Of a stretch of 64,000 bases of DNA, positions 11,542 to 22,630 are shown piece by piece (the stretch's first letter is position 1; every line of letters begins with the position of its first letter). This stretch comes from Brachionus koreanus (taxonomy: Eukaryota; Rotifera; Eurotatoria; Ploima; Brachionidae): the NCBI GenBank assembly GCA_016987375.1, contig PJRA01000453.1, positions 1,270,148-1,334,147 on the forward strand. The letters are read 5' to 3'. The position numbers were made by a program, and so were the translations under genes. The notes below the pieces were generated by a model. That model did no database searches. It was not told where the DNA came from and worked only from the letters and a program-made list of their open reading frames with translations.

Positions 11542-14500
11542 TCAAGTGTTGAAATTAGTCGATGTGGAAGGAGCTATTGATTGAGATGATGTATTTGAAG
11601 CCGCAGCCATATAATAGTAGCTTGCAATTTGTTGTTGTTGCATTGGATTCAATTGCTGGAACGATTGAAGCAATTGATTTTGATTTAGTAAAGAGCTTAA
11701 ACATGATGAATTAACATTATTTGGAGCAGAGATAGTTGATTTTGTTGGCGAATTGGATAATGCCGGATTCCAAGTAGTTGTAGTTTGAGTTTGATAATTA
11801 GCTTGAGAATTCGATTGAGCTGATGAATGATTTTGCATTTGTTTATTGTATAAATTTAGAAGACTATTGTTATTGTTGTTGTTTGAAGGCGATGATGACA
11901 AATGTGATGGTTTTGAATGTAAATAACTTAAACTTTGTTGAATTAAATTCGAATAATTCATTGAATTTGCACTTGATTGAAAAGATGACTTATTTGATAT
12001 CACATGATTTTGTACTTGATCATTTATAACTTTATTAAAACTAATCAAAGACGTTGTTTGTTCATTTAATGATGGAATTAATTTTTTTACTGATACTGGT
12101 TCCTCAACTTTAGTAAACGATTGAGATAGTTTTTTATTCATGTGTTCATTCTCTAAGTTAGTTTGTTCAAGAAGCTTAAGTTTTTTTTCCATTTCTAAAT
12201 TTTCTTGTTTACATTTATACAATAGATCAAGTAAATCCATGCAATCAAAATTTTTGCTTAAATTTTCACACAAACTAGAACCTAAATCCCATTGTTTTTT
12301 CAAAAGTTCCTCTAGACTACTAGCATTTTCAATCTCTTCTTCTCTAGATCTAGATATTGTCTCACAGTTCGCGTCTGTCATTTGTTTGTTGAGAAAATTA
12401 CCAAATGCGTCTATTGAATGCGTTTGTGAATGATTGATTAGTCTGAGATCAGATTGAATTGCTTTGCATTTAGGACGTAAATCAATCGAATCAGGTGATT
12501 TAGAAAAATTAGATGAAGTCGAAGATGCACAAGAAGACGTGGATGGAGTAACTATGCCTCCATGACAAGACAATTTGGTATCTTCTAAATTTATATGTAA
12601 TTCAGGAGGCATATTGGTCAAGTTGTCGTTTGAATCTTCATTATCTAATTTCGTTGTCTTAGACTTGATATTTTCATTGTCATTATTTGATTGTGTGTTG
12701 ATTAATTTTCGCTTTGTTTTTGATATTGAACGAGTTGTTGAGTTAGATTGAAACGATTTAATAGAACTGCAGTCGTCATTTTTCAAACAATCTACCTTTT
12801 CGGCAATAACTTCAATTGATTTTGTATCTTGCAATTTTGGAATAACATTTGAATTTACATCAGATTCTTTTCTTTCTTTTAAATTTATTTCCTTGAATTA
12901 AATTAAATTGAAAATTGTAAACTCAATTAAAATCAAAAGATGTAAACATCCTAAGTTTTATTTATTATTAAAACAATTTACAATATTTTTTTGAACAAGA
13001 AATTTAGTTATTTATAAAATTTAAATAAAGTTTTTTCTCTATTTTAATGATCAAAGAATAAAATGTTAAATTTTATTTATTTACTAAAGATTTTAAAATT
13101 CTAAAATTCAATATCAAATATTTCTTATTTTGTTAAGATTATAATGAAAAAGAAAGTATTATTTTATTTTTTTTAACATTAAACAGGCACAAATTAATTA
13201 ATCTCAGTCTATTCATATTTTCAAATAAACATAAAAATTCAACATGTTTTAGTCAAACCCTCAACTGAATATTTTTTTGAATAGAAAAAAAATAAATAAA
13301 AACTCATTCGTAATTTGATTAAATTATTCTTAATATTTTACTCTAGAATAAAATTCTATTTAACTGAATTTAAAAATAAATTTAGATAAAAAAAAAGAAA
13401 AGAAAAATAGCTTACATCAAGCTTTGACTCGACTTTTGAATCAATCGATTTTTTATCAGACTCATTTGTTTCATTTGATTCTAATTTAAATTTATTTACA
13501 TTAGTTGGCTTTGTAATAGTTCGTTGTTGATTAAGAGACGATGAATTATTAAAAGAAAATTTTTTTTTCTTTTTTTCGCTTAAATCAACTATAGGTTCTT
13601 TGCTAATCGACTGCTTGCTTGCTGTGCGGTAATTTTTCTTTGTCTCTTGTTTTAATTTTTCTTTATGCTTTTCTTTGTCCCGCTGTTCAAAAAATGAACT
13701 TAGGTCATTGTCAATTTTATTACTATTAATTGATTTATTAATAAAGTGAATTAAATTTGAAAGACTTTTGGCCAAGTTATTTTTATTTGACGGATTAGAC
13801 ACTGGGCATAAACTTATATTAAACGAGGGTAATTTTTTTACACAGTTTGTCGATTGATTTAAAAGCTTTTCAGAATGTAAATTACAATAAATACTATAAT
13901 TAAGATTATTTTTTGATTGAGTATTAGACTCTTCGCATAAAAGACCTTTTCGTTGAGCGCATGTAACATGAAACCATTCTTTACAGCCATTTTTATCTGC
14001 ACAGTTAACATAAACTCCTTGAGAGAGACTTGTCTCTTCATTTTGGCAAATGGAACATTTTCTCTCAAAACGTTCGGCTTTAATATCTTTCAGAATAATT
14101 GGTTCCATAGTTTTCACATTTCCAAAGCTAATTTCTGGCACATACAAAGCGCATACCACATGAGCCCATTTGTTGTTTTGTGTTCTCTTAAGTGCTCCAT
14201 CTCGACACGGGCATAGTTCACAACTAAGTTTTTTAAACTCGTCAAATAAATATTGGCCAGATAGTGTATTTTTTGTTTTAAACACACTGCTGGCTAAATC
14301 TATTTTGTGTTTGCACGAGCCACAGTACCAAGAATCATCGGGTACATTTAAAATTCCGTAGCAACATTGATGTACAGCTACTTTGCAATCGATACCATCA
14401 CAATAAACAAGCAAATTGTTCGAGGGTCCGGTGTCATCTCCGCATACACAGCATCCACCTAGCATTTGTTTATCACTTTCATCACTTTCATCTTCTTTAT

Positions 14501-14672
14501 TTTTGATTTCTAAATTAGATTTTAGTGAATTAAATTCAAAAACTGACGACGTTTGATCAACTGTCTCGTTCGATTCATTCTTAGTCGATTTAGTGTTTAT
14601 TTTGTTATTATTGTTTATTAAAGATTTCTTTTTTAACTTAATGCATTCATCTTCTGCGCTCATATTACTCAA
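11542..14672 (-). CDS. MLLT10: AF10/AF17-type chromatin reader (PHD-zinc knuckle-ePHD plus OM-LZ)
   Basis: Two exons, 14672-13416 and 12891-11542, joined by a 524-nt phase-0 intron, give about 868 residues. Residues 71-125 are a PHD finger (GGCCVCGDD, LLVYCDG, CKVAVHQCCYG, DDSWYCGSC). A zinc knuckle (CELCPCRDGALK) and an extended PHD (WAHVVCALYVPE, CSICQN, GCKEWFHVTCAQ) follow to about residue 270; this is the PZP module that reads unmodified H3K27 in AF10. Exon 2 contains the octapeptide motif-leucine zipper (SLEELLKKQW, then heptads through KLLEQTNLENEHMNKKL) at about 610-680, which in vertebrates recruits DOT1L. The tail is Gln/Asn/Ser rich. Drosophila Alhambra is the insect counterpart. 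Domain order is complete. Confidence 0.94.
12892..13415 (-). other. Long intron of the AF10 gene
   Basis: 524 nt, much longer than the typical introns here. Donor GTAAGC at 13415 and acceptor TTCAAG at 12892. Only AT-rich sequence is seen, with no ORF or repeat. Confidence 0.7.
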
Positions 14673-16109
14673 TAAAATCTTCTAAAAAAAAAATTTCTAT
14701 TTGAATTAAAATTTTGAATTTAGACAATTAGCCAAAAATAAGTTGTCCCTGGCAACTTGATGCTTATTGCAATTATTATATGTCAAAAAAAAAACTTGTC
14801 TAAAGAAAATCTAGATAAAAAAAAAAAACAATAATTTTTTTTTTTTCTCCTTTAGGGTGCGACTTATGCGTTTATTTAGTCGCAATGTCATTAATTACAA
14901 TCGTTTTAGCTATTAAGGATTTTTATCCAGATGATAGGGCTCTAATCAAAATTTATAAATTTATTTTAATGATTACAAAAAAATTTAATTCTATGCTCGA
15001 GAATAATTGTTATTTTATTTCGAATGCAACCAAAATTATTAAGTTTATTCTATATGGGTTTATTATTTTGGTTATAATTATTTTCTTTGAATTTTTTTCT
15101 ATTTTGCACGAGCAATAGTAATGCAAAATATTTTTGGTATAATTTATTTTTTTTTATTATCATAATAATTATAATTACAATAATAATGAAAAAAAGTGCA
15201 AAATAGTTTCGATTTTGTCTTAGAAATGAAACAAGTTATTTCTAATTTTTATTTTTTGTCTTCATTTTACCTAAATATTTTTCTTCCATTTTAATTTCTA
15301 ATTATCTCTTGAACATATTTTTTACATTTCATATTCAAAATTTGCTAACTTTTAAAAAGTTAATTTTTTTGCTTGTTTTAAAGTTTTAAAAAGGAAACAA
15401 ATAAATTTCTTTATTTTTATATTAAGGCGGTTCAAATTAGAATTTAAAGTTTTCAAAAAATAAAAAAATACAAATATAGATTAATTATTGAAAATTAATT
15501 TGATAAAGAAATTTAAGTCAAAAAATTTTGATTTTTGTTTAAAATAATTATTACAGCATAAATTTATGAAAATTTTTGATAGAAACTAAAATTTATAATA
15601 AAGAAGAGAATGCAAAAAAAGAAATCTAAAATTAATTCATAATTTTAATTTATTTTTATTATTCGGAATGAAATTACAAAGAGAAAAATTTAATTTAGAG
15701 AGAGAGAGAGTGAGAGAAATAAAGAATGAGAAATATTAATTTTCTTTAATTTGAATCTCGTTTAGTTTAGTAGAAATTCACAAAGCAAATATAAATATTC
15801 ATTTGGTAAATTTTAAACTAAAACCAAATAGAAATAATTACACAATGAACATTCACAATTTTTTTTCTTTTTATTTTTGTCTAATAAAGTATTGAAGCCA
15901 AGCGCGCTTTTAAAATTTTATCTCACTTTTTTCTTTCTTTTTTTTTTCTTTTTTTCTTAATTTGAATTATTGAGGCAATTTGAAAAATTATCAAAAATTA
16001 TTATTCTCAAATTATATTTCATCCTTTTACTATAGATCTTTAATACCATACGTAAAAGAATAATATCTATTGGCTTAAGTTAGAGATTTTTGAACTTGGT
16101 AGAAAAAAT
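14673..16109. other. Intergenic between AF10 and eIF4E (divergent promoters)
   Basis: 1.4 kb between two divergent genes. It contains a GA-repeat (about 15699-15717) and a short ORF at 14885-15118 that would encode 77 residues with one C-terminal hydrophobic segment. That ORF is preceded by a pyrimidine-rich AG and might be a small exon, but nothing else supports it. The inverted pair ATTTTGCA / TGCAAAAT flanks the end of this ORF (about 15102-15128). Confidence 0.5.
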
Positions 16110-17067
16110 ATGACCACTGAAGTTTTGTCACAACAATCGAACAACGATAATAAGCAATCACAAAATGCTATTGCTACAAAAGAACAAGTTCAAATGACAC
16201 TAAATGATCCGAATGTCAAATTTCCACTCGAAGATTCATGGTCATTTTGGTTTTATAAAAATGAAAGGACAAAAGAATGGAAAGAAAATGTTAAATTTAT
16301 TACTAGTGTAGATTTTGTTGAAGATTTTTGGGGGTTCGTAGTTTTATAATTTTTTTCATTTAGAATAAAAAAATTAATTTTTCTTTTTTAAGAGTTTATA
16401 ATCATATTCAATTAGTAAGTAAAGTAAATGTCGGATGCGATTACATGTTCTTTAAAGTGTGTTTTATTTTTATTATTATATTTTAAAGTATTGTATAAAT
16501 TAATTTTATTTTAAAAATAAAAGAAAGACATACCACCAATGTGGGAAGATCCTCACAATTGTGATGGAGGAAGATGGATTTTAAATTTAGACAAAAAATA
16601 TCATAATACTAATCTTGATATGTACTGGTTGAATACAGTAATTTAAAAATTTTTGAAAAATTTATCAAAATATTTTTTATTTTTAATTAGCTATTGGCTT
16701 TAATCGGTGATCAATTTTTGGAAGAAAGTCCTTATGTCAATGGTGTTTGGGTAAATATAAGATCTAAATTGGATAAAATATCTCTATGGACTAAAGTTGC
16801 TAAGAATGCCGAAGTTCAAATGAAAATTGGGTAAATTAGAAATCTTATCAATGATAAATTAAATTTGAAATCTTATAAATAAATAATTAATAGACGACGT
16901 TTCAAAGAAATTCTAAATCTAAAAGATAAAGACACAACAATAGCTTATGAAGTATGTAGTATTTTTAATTTTTTTTTGGTTTATAATTAAAAATATATTA
17001 TTTTCAAAAGGAACATCAAGCTGCTAATAGCGGATCATCTCAAGCAGAACCACTTTATATGATTTAA
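16110..17067 (+). CDS. EIF4E: Eukaryotic translation initiation factor 4E
   Basis: Six exons: 16110-16333, 16393-16456, 16524-16637, 16691-16830, 16894-16951 and 17011-17067, all phases agreeing, 218 residues. It binds the mRNA 5' cap in the cytoplasm and hands mRNA to eIF4G. The cap-stacking tryptophans are visible: WSFWFYKNE in exon 1 and the MWED block in exon 3, with E next to the second W. FVEDFW at the end of exon 1 and YNHIQL after the splice belong to the dorsal helix that binds eIF4G/4E-BP. GGRWILNLDKK, LALIGDQFLEES, VNIRSKLDKISLWTKVA and RRFKEILNL follow in order. Family length is about 217. Exon 2 is only 64 nt; its end (AAA|GTGTGT) and the start of exon 3 could shift by one codon. 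AATAAA at 17098-17103. Confidence 0.96.
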
Positions 17068-18229
17068 AATTTTTGTCTCATGATGCTTTTGTGTTCAAAT
17101 AAAATTTCAAGCATTAAAAATATTTATTTTTTTTTAGTACTTCTTAACCAGATATTTTGTTAAACCTTAATTTAGCTTTTCATTGAAACCAGTTTGCGAG
17201 TTGATTAAACTTAAAACGTTATATTTAACTTAGTATATTTTTTTATTCAAGTATAAAGAAAAAAATTGTTTTAATAAATATTGATTAAAAAAATTAAATT
17301 TTTGTTTTTAATTAAAAATTGTAGACAAACCAATAATTTTTTTTACCACAATTATCTTTGTTTTTTAAACAATATAAATGGTTTTATTTACCAAAAATCT
17401 TTTCATATTTTATAATCAAAATCAATTTTTATAAATCGGTCTTTATTGATCAAACAATTTATATTTTAATTGAATTGTTTTAATAATATTTTTTAGGTCT
17501 ATATTTTTTTATTTCTTTGGTAAAAATATGTTAAGTTAAAAATTTGGATTTATTTTAATTTTGAATTTTAACTTATTGAATTTTTTTGAAATCAATTTTA
17601 AATACCATTACTACCAATTTATAAGAAAAAACTAAACAAATGCTAATTTTTAGTAAAGCTTCAATCAAAATCTTTTATCTAAAGTATTTTTTTGCAATAC
17701 TTGAAATAATTTATATATTGAAATTAGTATTAGTGAATAATTTAGCAATTATTTTAAACTCCTGCTAGAGACTTTCAGAAAGTCTTAATTGGAAGAGCTC
17801 TTTGGTAGCTTTTTAAATGTCTATGGAAACCTCTATGCTACATCATGCATACGAACACAATATTTTATTCTTATAGAAGAGTAACAACCAAAATCAACCA
17901 AAATTTTTCAAATAAAATTTGATGGGTTTTCATTTCAATTTATTTTAGAAAAAATTTAAATCTAAGACTTTAATTTTCATCCATTGAATTATAAAATTTT
18001 GGATATATTTTTTTCAAATTATGCTAAATACTAAATTTATTCTAAATTTACGACAAAAACATGCATGTATAGAGCATTTAATAGCGAAAACAAGCTGTTT
18101 TGGTAAAATATAATGAAAAGCTTTGGATGTAATGCTTTTAATGGCACTTTTATCACAAAATGCAAAGTTAATCTTTCTTTCTCTCTAGGATTAAATTAAT
18201 TTAATTTTATCATATTAAGTAATTAGATA
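17068..18229. other. Intergenic between eIF4E and MPC1
   Basis: 1.16 kb of AT-rich DNA between tandem genes. No protein-like ORF or repeat is seen. It should hold the MPC1 promoter; a pyrimidine stretch CTTTCTTTCTCTCTAGG at 18173-18189 lies 40 bp before its ATG and could also be a 5' UTR acceptor. Confidence 0.5.
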
Positions 18230-18630
18230 ATGGCTTCAAATAAAATATCTTTGTTTCAAAAGATAGTTTCGACTGTAAAATCAAGAGAAACGCTAAATTA
18301 TTTCATGAGCACTCATTTTTGGGGACCTGGTAAGAAAAGATAAAATTTCTTATTAACACTTATTTTTTAAACCAAATTTTATTCTAAGTTGCTAATTGGG
18401 GACTTCCATTGGCAGCTTTGGCTGATTTGAAGAAAGATGTAAGCATCATTAGTCCAAAAATGACGTTCGCAATGTGCATTTATTCATTACTTTTTATGAG
18501 ATTTGCTATTATGGTCAAACCAATCAATCCTTTATTGTTTGCCTGCCATTTTACAAATGAATGCGCTCAATTAACACAAGGTGGTCGTCTCATTCATTAC
18601 AACTTAACACATAAAGAAAATCCAGTTTAA
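18230..18630 (+). CDS. MPC1: Mitochondrial pyruvate carrier subunit 1
   Basis: Two exons, 18230-18329 and 18389-18630, encode 113 residues. MPC1 forms a heterodimer with MPC2 in the inner mitochondrial membrane and imports pyruvate. Conserved blocks are [18 protein letters not shown] (spanning the splice), [36 protein letters not shown] and QGGRLIHYN, near-identical to animal MPC1. Two to three membrane helices are visible and the length matches the family (about 109). A phase-1 intron of 59 nt splits the valine codon in GPVANW. AATAAA at 18763-18768. Confidence 0.97.
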
Positions 18631-19216
18631 GAATTCTCATTAAATTTACAAATTACGATATCAAAGGCTTATTTATGCCAAAAATTAATCGTAAAAATTT
18701 TTTTTTTGGCAACCGTTTAAACAAAAAATATTTAAAACTATTGATTAATATTGCACCAAAAGAATAAAATACAAATTTTTTAACTTTTTTGTTTTATTAT
18801 CGAAAATTATGCTTAAAAAAATAAGAAAATATTTAATTGAATTACCTTAAATAAAATTAATAGTTATTTTCTAAAGCCTTAAGATAAGTTCAAAATAAAA
18901 TTTTATTTTTAATTTGAATATTTTATTTTGTTTTAATTTCAATGAATGTTATCAAGTATAAAAAATTTAAAAATAAAAATCACTATCAAACAAAAAGAAA
19001 AATTAAAATGGATTAATTTTACATTTTTTTAAATGAAATGATAAAAAATTAATTTTTTTTCCATACTTCCATACTATAGTGATAGCTTAACAAAATAAAA
19101 TCTAAAATTAAACAAAAAATATAAACTGTTTTATTTCAATTTTTTAATCAACAATATATCATTTAAATAAGTAAAGTAAAATAAAAAAAAAATAAAAAAA
19201 GTTTTTATTTTTAATT
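18631..19216. other. Convergent intergenic region
   Basis: 586 bp between the 3' ends of MPC1 and the 1137-residue gene. It holds AATAAA signals for both directions and otherwise only A/T-rich sequence. Confidence 0.6.
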
Positions 19217-22200
19217 TTAAGGCTTACTTAAATCTAAATCGAGCCTTGGTAATTCGTCATCTGACTCGATGCGAAGAAATTTATTAATGCTTGTTTTTTT
19301 TTGCCTATATTCATTTGTGATGGAATTAGCTAAATTTTGAGACAAAATGTTTGTTTCTGGACTTAAAGACTTTTTGCTTGTATTTTTTAACTTATCAATT
19401 TTTTCTTTTTTGACTAGACTAGATTGGTTAAATTTATTCAAATACTTTTTTACATCTATTCTATCTACAACTACTTTTGCATTTACACAAATATTAAAAT
19501 TTTTTATGTGTAACTTTTCATCAAATGAATCAGTTGAGTAAAGATCATTTTGATTTTGCTTTATTGCTGATAGATTTTTTGGTTCAACAATTTTTTTTGG
19601 AAGAAAATTAAAATGTTCATTTTCTTTTAATATCATGATTCGATCATCGGGCACAATAAAATTTAAATCTTTTTTTAGTTCTTTATCTTCAAAACTTAGA
19701 CGAGCTCGTTTTCTAAATTTGTCGACAATTTTGGATTTTTTACGTTTCATTTTATTTTTATCGTTGGTTTTATTTGGCGAATCGATTAAAAAAGGACAAT
19801 GATCAAGTAGATTTTTTGACTTTTTTTTAGTGCTAATTTCGTTTTTTATCGATTCAATAGTAGCAATTGGAAAAGTAACTTCTACATTGTTTTCTTCGTA
19901 GATTTCTTTTGAAGTCGATTGTAAATAATTTGATGTGAAAGGTTGAACGCCTAATTTAGTTTGAGTATGCTCAGTTTTTTCTTCTTTTATTTCTTTTATT
20001 CGATTTAAGCATTCATTTTGAACTTTTTTTCTACTACTAATTAAACTTTTTTCAATGTCTTTTTTTTTCAATATTTTATCCATGTAAGACAATACTTGAT
20101 TTTTGACCAAATCTTCTTTTTGAATAGTTACATCATTGTTCAAAAAATCTAGAGCTGTGCACGAATTTCTTTTCTTAAATAAATATTTGTATTTAATCAA
20201 TTGTTTTTCTTTGATCTTTTGAAATTTGTTCGAGAATTTGAGTAAAACAGAAGTCTCCGAGTAGGATCTCAATCTTGGCTTATTTTTAAAATCATCATGA
20301 GTAAATCCGATTGAATGTTTTTTATTCAAAATTGCTAGTGAAATGGTTTCAACAGGCTGGTCATCACTTTGAGGTGACATGAATACAGAATTTTGACTAT
20401 TTTCATCAGTATCACTAGGAACATGATTTGTTTTTTCAAAAATGTTCGTTTTAACTGATTTTGTACTAGATAGAGATAATGATTGTGTGTTGTCATTTTG
20501 TTTATTTTGAATGTCCATTTTATCTAAATCGTTAAGCCATGTTTTTGGAAAACTAGAATTAAATTCACATAATATTTTAAAATTGCTTGGAAGCATATCA
20601 AGCCATTTATTTATTCTAAAAAATAATGTGCTTTTTTTTGTAAACAAATCTTTTTTTATTTCTAATGAGAAATAAAATATTTGCAAACGAAAAAACTCAT
20701 TTATTTCTTCTATTAGCTTGGAATCTTTGCGCAAATCAAAATTTACTTTTTCATTTTCTTTTTGAGACTCATTTAAATTACGTGATTTTCTTATTATTTG
20801 AGCAAAATTGGATGAAACCAAAAGTTGATTAGTCAATCGAACAAATGGTCCAATATTTCGTCTGTTTTCAATAGGTACACACACCAAACCACCTTGCATA
20901 GACAAGATTTTTTCGTATTCAGCATAATAGTCAATTCCTGGCTCATTGAAATAGTACAAATTCTTGAAAAAAATAGCCTCTTTAGCATAAACATTTTGAA
21001 ATTGCATTACATTGACCAATTCTATTTTATTATCGGTTATTAGATCTAAATTCATGGGTGCATGATTTTTATTAAACCATTTTATTAGATTTCTAATTCG
21101 TGCATTATTTTCTATTATTTTTACTTTTAGATTTTTTTTCAAATCAATTTCACAGTTTATTTCAAAATTTTTCATCAAATGAACTAATAGTACATGTTTA
21201 TTACATTTGGGCAAACATCTATTGTATCGATAGAATGAATCATGTACATTTACATAGAGTAGTATTTTGTCGTTTATTTGTAGAAAACCATATGTTTCAT
21301 CATTGGAATCGATAAAATACTCAGGATCATTTTCGTTTTCAATTTGAAGTTTTTTTGTCGTTGATGAAAGCTCGTCATCAATTAAAAATATTTCTGTACT
21401 TGTATCAACTGGATTATTGTTGTCAATTTTTTTTGCTTGTTCTTTTGATTCAACTGAATCAATTGAATTAATTGGATCATTTTGATCACTGGCTAAATTA
21501 GTTATCATATTAGCTAAGGGTGTTAATGGTGGAGTTAAATTACGCATATTATTAGAAGTATTTGGCATTGTTACTGTTATTGATGAATCGTTGTGTGGAT
21601 GAAAATTTCTTTGAACCTGGTTATTGGCAAGATTATCCATTAGTAAATTTTGATTTGAATTTCGGAAATAATTCATTTGATTAATTGACGTTACGGGAAT
21701 AATAGGAACTGTAGGTCTTGGTGCCGGTAACACATTAACTACTTTATGTTGCATCTGATTAATTTGATTAGATTGAAAATTATTTATCATCGTTGGTCTT
21801 GAAATGTTTGCTTGAGAATAGTTAATAAAATAATTGGGATTAGAATTATCACTAACGTTAACATTAGCATTAGGATTACCATAAATATTACAATTGTTAG
21901 CGTATATAGTATTATTTTTATTATTGTTATTATATTGACTAAAATTAGGCAATCTTTGCACAAGTCTTTGATTTAGATTATTTGAAAAGTTTGAAAGAAA
22001 ATGATGATAAGCATTTGTTGCTATTCCAGGATTAATCATTCGAAAATTTTGAAAATTTGGTCTTTGTTGATGCAAATATTGATTATTATTTGGGACACTG
22101 TGATTTAATTTATTTGAATTATTTTCATTAGATGCATTTTTTAAGCGAACTGTTCGCTGTAAAATTTCAAAGAATTTTAGAAATTCTTCCAAACTAACTA

Positions 22201-22630
22201 ATGCATCAGAATTTATTAGGAATTTTTCTTTTCCATACAATCGATCAACATGATTTTCATTAATATCATTAAGTGTGAGTATTTCATCGGGCGTACAAAC
22301 AAATGTAGTTAAAACACCGAATTTTTTCGCTTCTTCTGATAAACATGGTTCAAATTTTGACAAAATAACTTTTTCCACAATTCTAACTGATACATATTCA
22401 TTTATGGAATCACCATTTCGAATAATGCACGGAATTGGAACGTCTTTGAATTTAAATTTGTCAATTACAATCCATTTCCAATTGACTAGATTTTGCTGAA
22501 CATAAACTTGATTTGATTTTGTAGGCTGTGTTTTATTTGAAAGTACAACATTAACTGTTGATTGATTTGTTTCAGTTGAATTTTGAACACGATTAATTGT
22601 CTGGTCATTTGTCTTTGATTCTTGTTTCAT
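19217..22630 (-). CDS. Unrecognised 1137-residue protein, possibly nuclear
   Basis: One unbroken exon from ATG at 22630. The family is not recognised. Two stretches look folded. The first (about residues 48-165) starts NWKWIVIDKFKFKDVPIPC and contains EYVSVRIVEKVILSKFEPC. The second (about 430-680) contains YGFLQINDKILLYVNVHDSF, IRNLIKWFNKNHAPMNLDL and KILSMQGGLVCVPIENRRN. Between them lies an Asn/Gln-rich, probably disordered linker (170-420). The C-terminal third is strongly basic, with clusters such as KNKMKRKKSKIVDKFRKRAR near residue 985 that look like nuclear localisation signals. A GC-rich patch lies about 200 bp upstream. The intronless structure is unusual beside its neighbours. A chromatin or transcription role is a guess from composition only. 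Confidence 0.75.
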   Translation of the reverse strand: MKQESKTNDQTINRVQNSTETNQSTVNVVLSNKTQPTKSNQVYVQQNLVNWKWIVIDKFKFKDVPIPCIIRNGDSINEYVSVRIVEKVILSKFEPCLSEEAKKFGVLTTFVCTPDEILTLNDINENHVDRLYGKEKFLINSDALVSLEEFLKFFEILQRTVRLKNASNENNSNKLNHSVPNNNQYLHQQRPNFQNFRMINPGIATNAYHHFLSNFSNNLNQRLVQRLPNFSQYNNNNKNNTIYANNCNIYGNPNANVNVSDNSNPNYFINYSQANISRPTMINNFQSNQINQMQHKVVNVLPAPRPTVPIIPVTSINQMNYFRNSNQNLLMDNLANNQVQRNFHPHNDSSITVTMPNTSNNMRNLTPPLTPLANMITNLASDQNDPINSIDSVESKEQAKKIDNNNPVDTSTEIFLIDDELSSTTKKLQIENENDPEYFIDSNDETYGFLQINDKILLYVNVHDSFYRYNRCLPKCNKHVLLVHLMKNFEINCEIDLKKNLKVKIIENNARIRNLIKWFNKNHAPMNLDLITDNKIELVNVMQFQNVYAKEAIFFKNLYYFNEPGIDYYAEYEKILSMQGGLVCVPIENRRNIGPFVRLTNQLLVSSNFAQIIRKSRNLNESQKENEKVNFDLRKDSKLIEEINEFFRLQIFYFSLEIKKDLFTKKSTLFFRINKWLDMLPSNFKILCEFNSSFPKTWLNDLDKMDIQNKQNDNTQSLSLSSTKSVKTNIFEKTNHVPSDTDENSQNSVFMSPQSDDQPVETISLAILNKKHSIGFTHDDFKNKPRLRSYSETSVLLKFSNKFQKIKEKQLIKYKYLFKKRNSCTALDFLNNDVTIQKEDLVKNQVLSYMDKILKKKDIEKSLISSRKKVQNECLNRIKEIKEEKTEHTQTKLGVQPFTSNYLQSTSKEIYEENNVEVTFPIATIESIKNEISTKKKSKNLLDHCPFLIDSPNKTNDKNKMKRKKSKIVDKFRKRARLSFEDKELKKDLNFIVPDDRIMILKENEHFNFLPKKIVEPKNLSAIKQNQNDLYSTDSFDEKLHIKNFNICVNAKVVVDRIDVKKYLNKFNQSSLVKKEKIDKLKNTSKKSLSPETNILSQNLANSITNEYRQKKTSINKFLRIESDDELPRLDLDLSKP

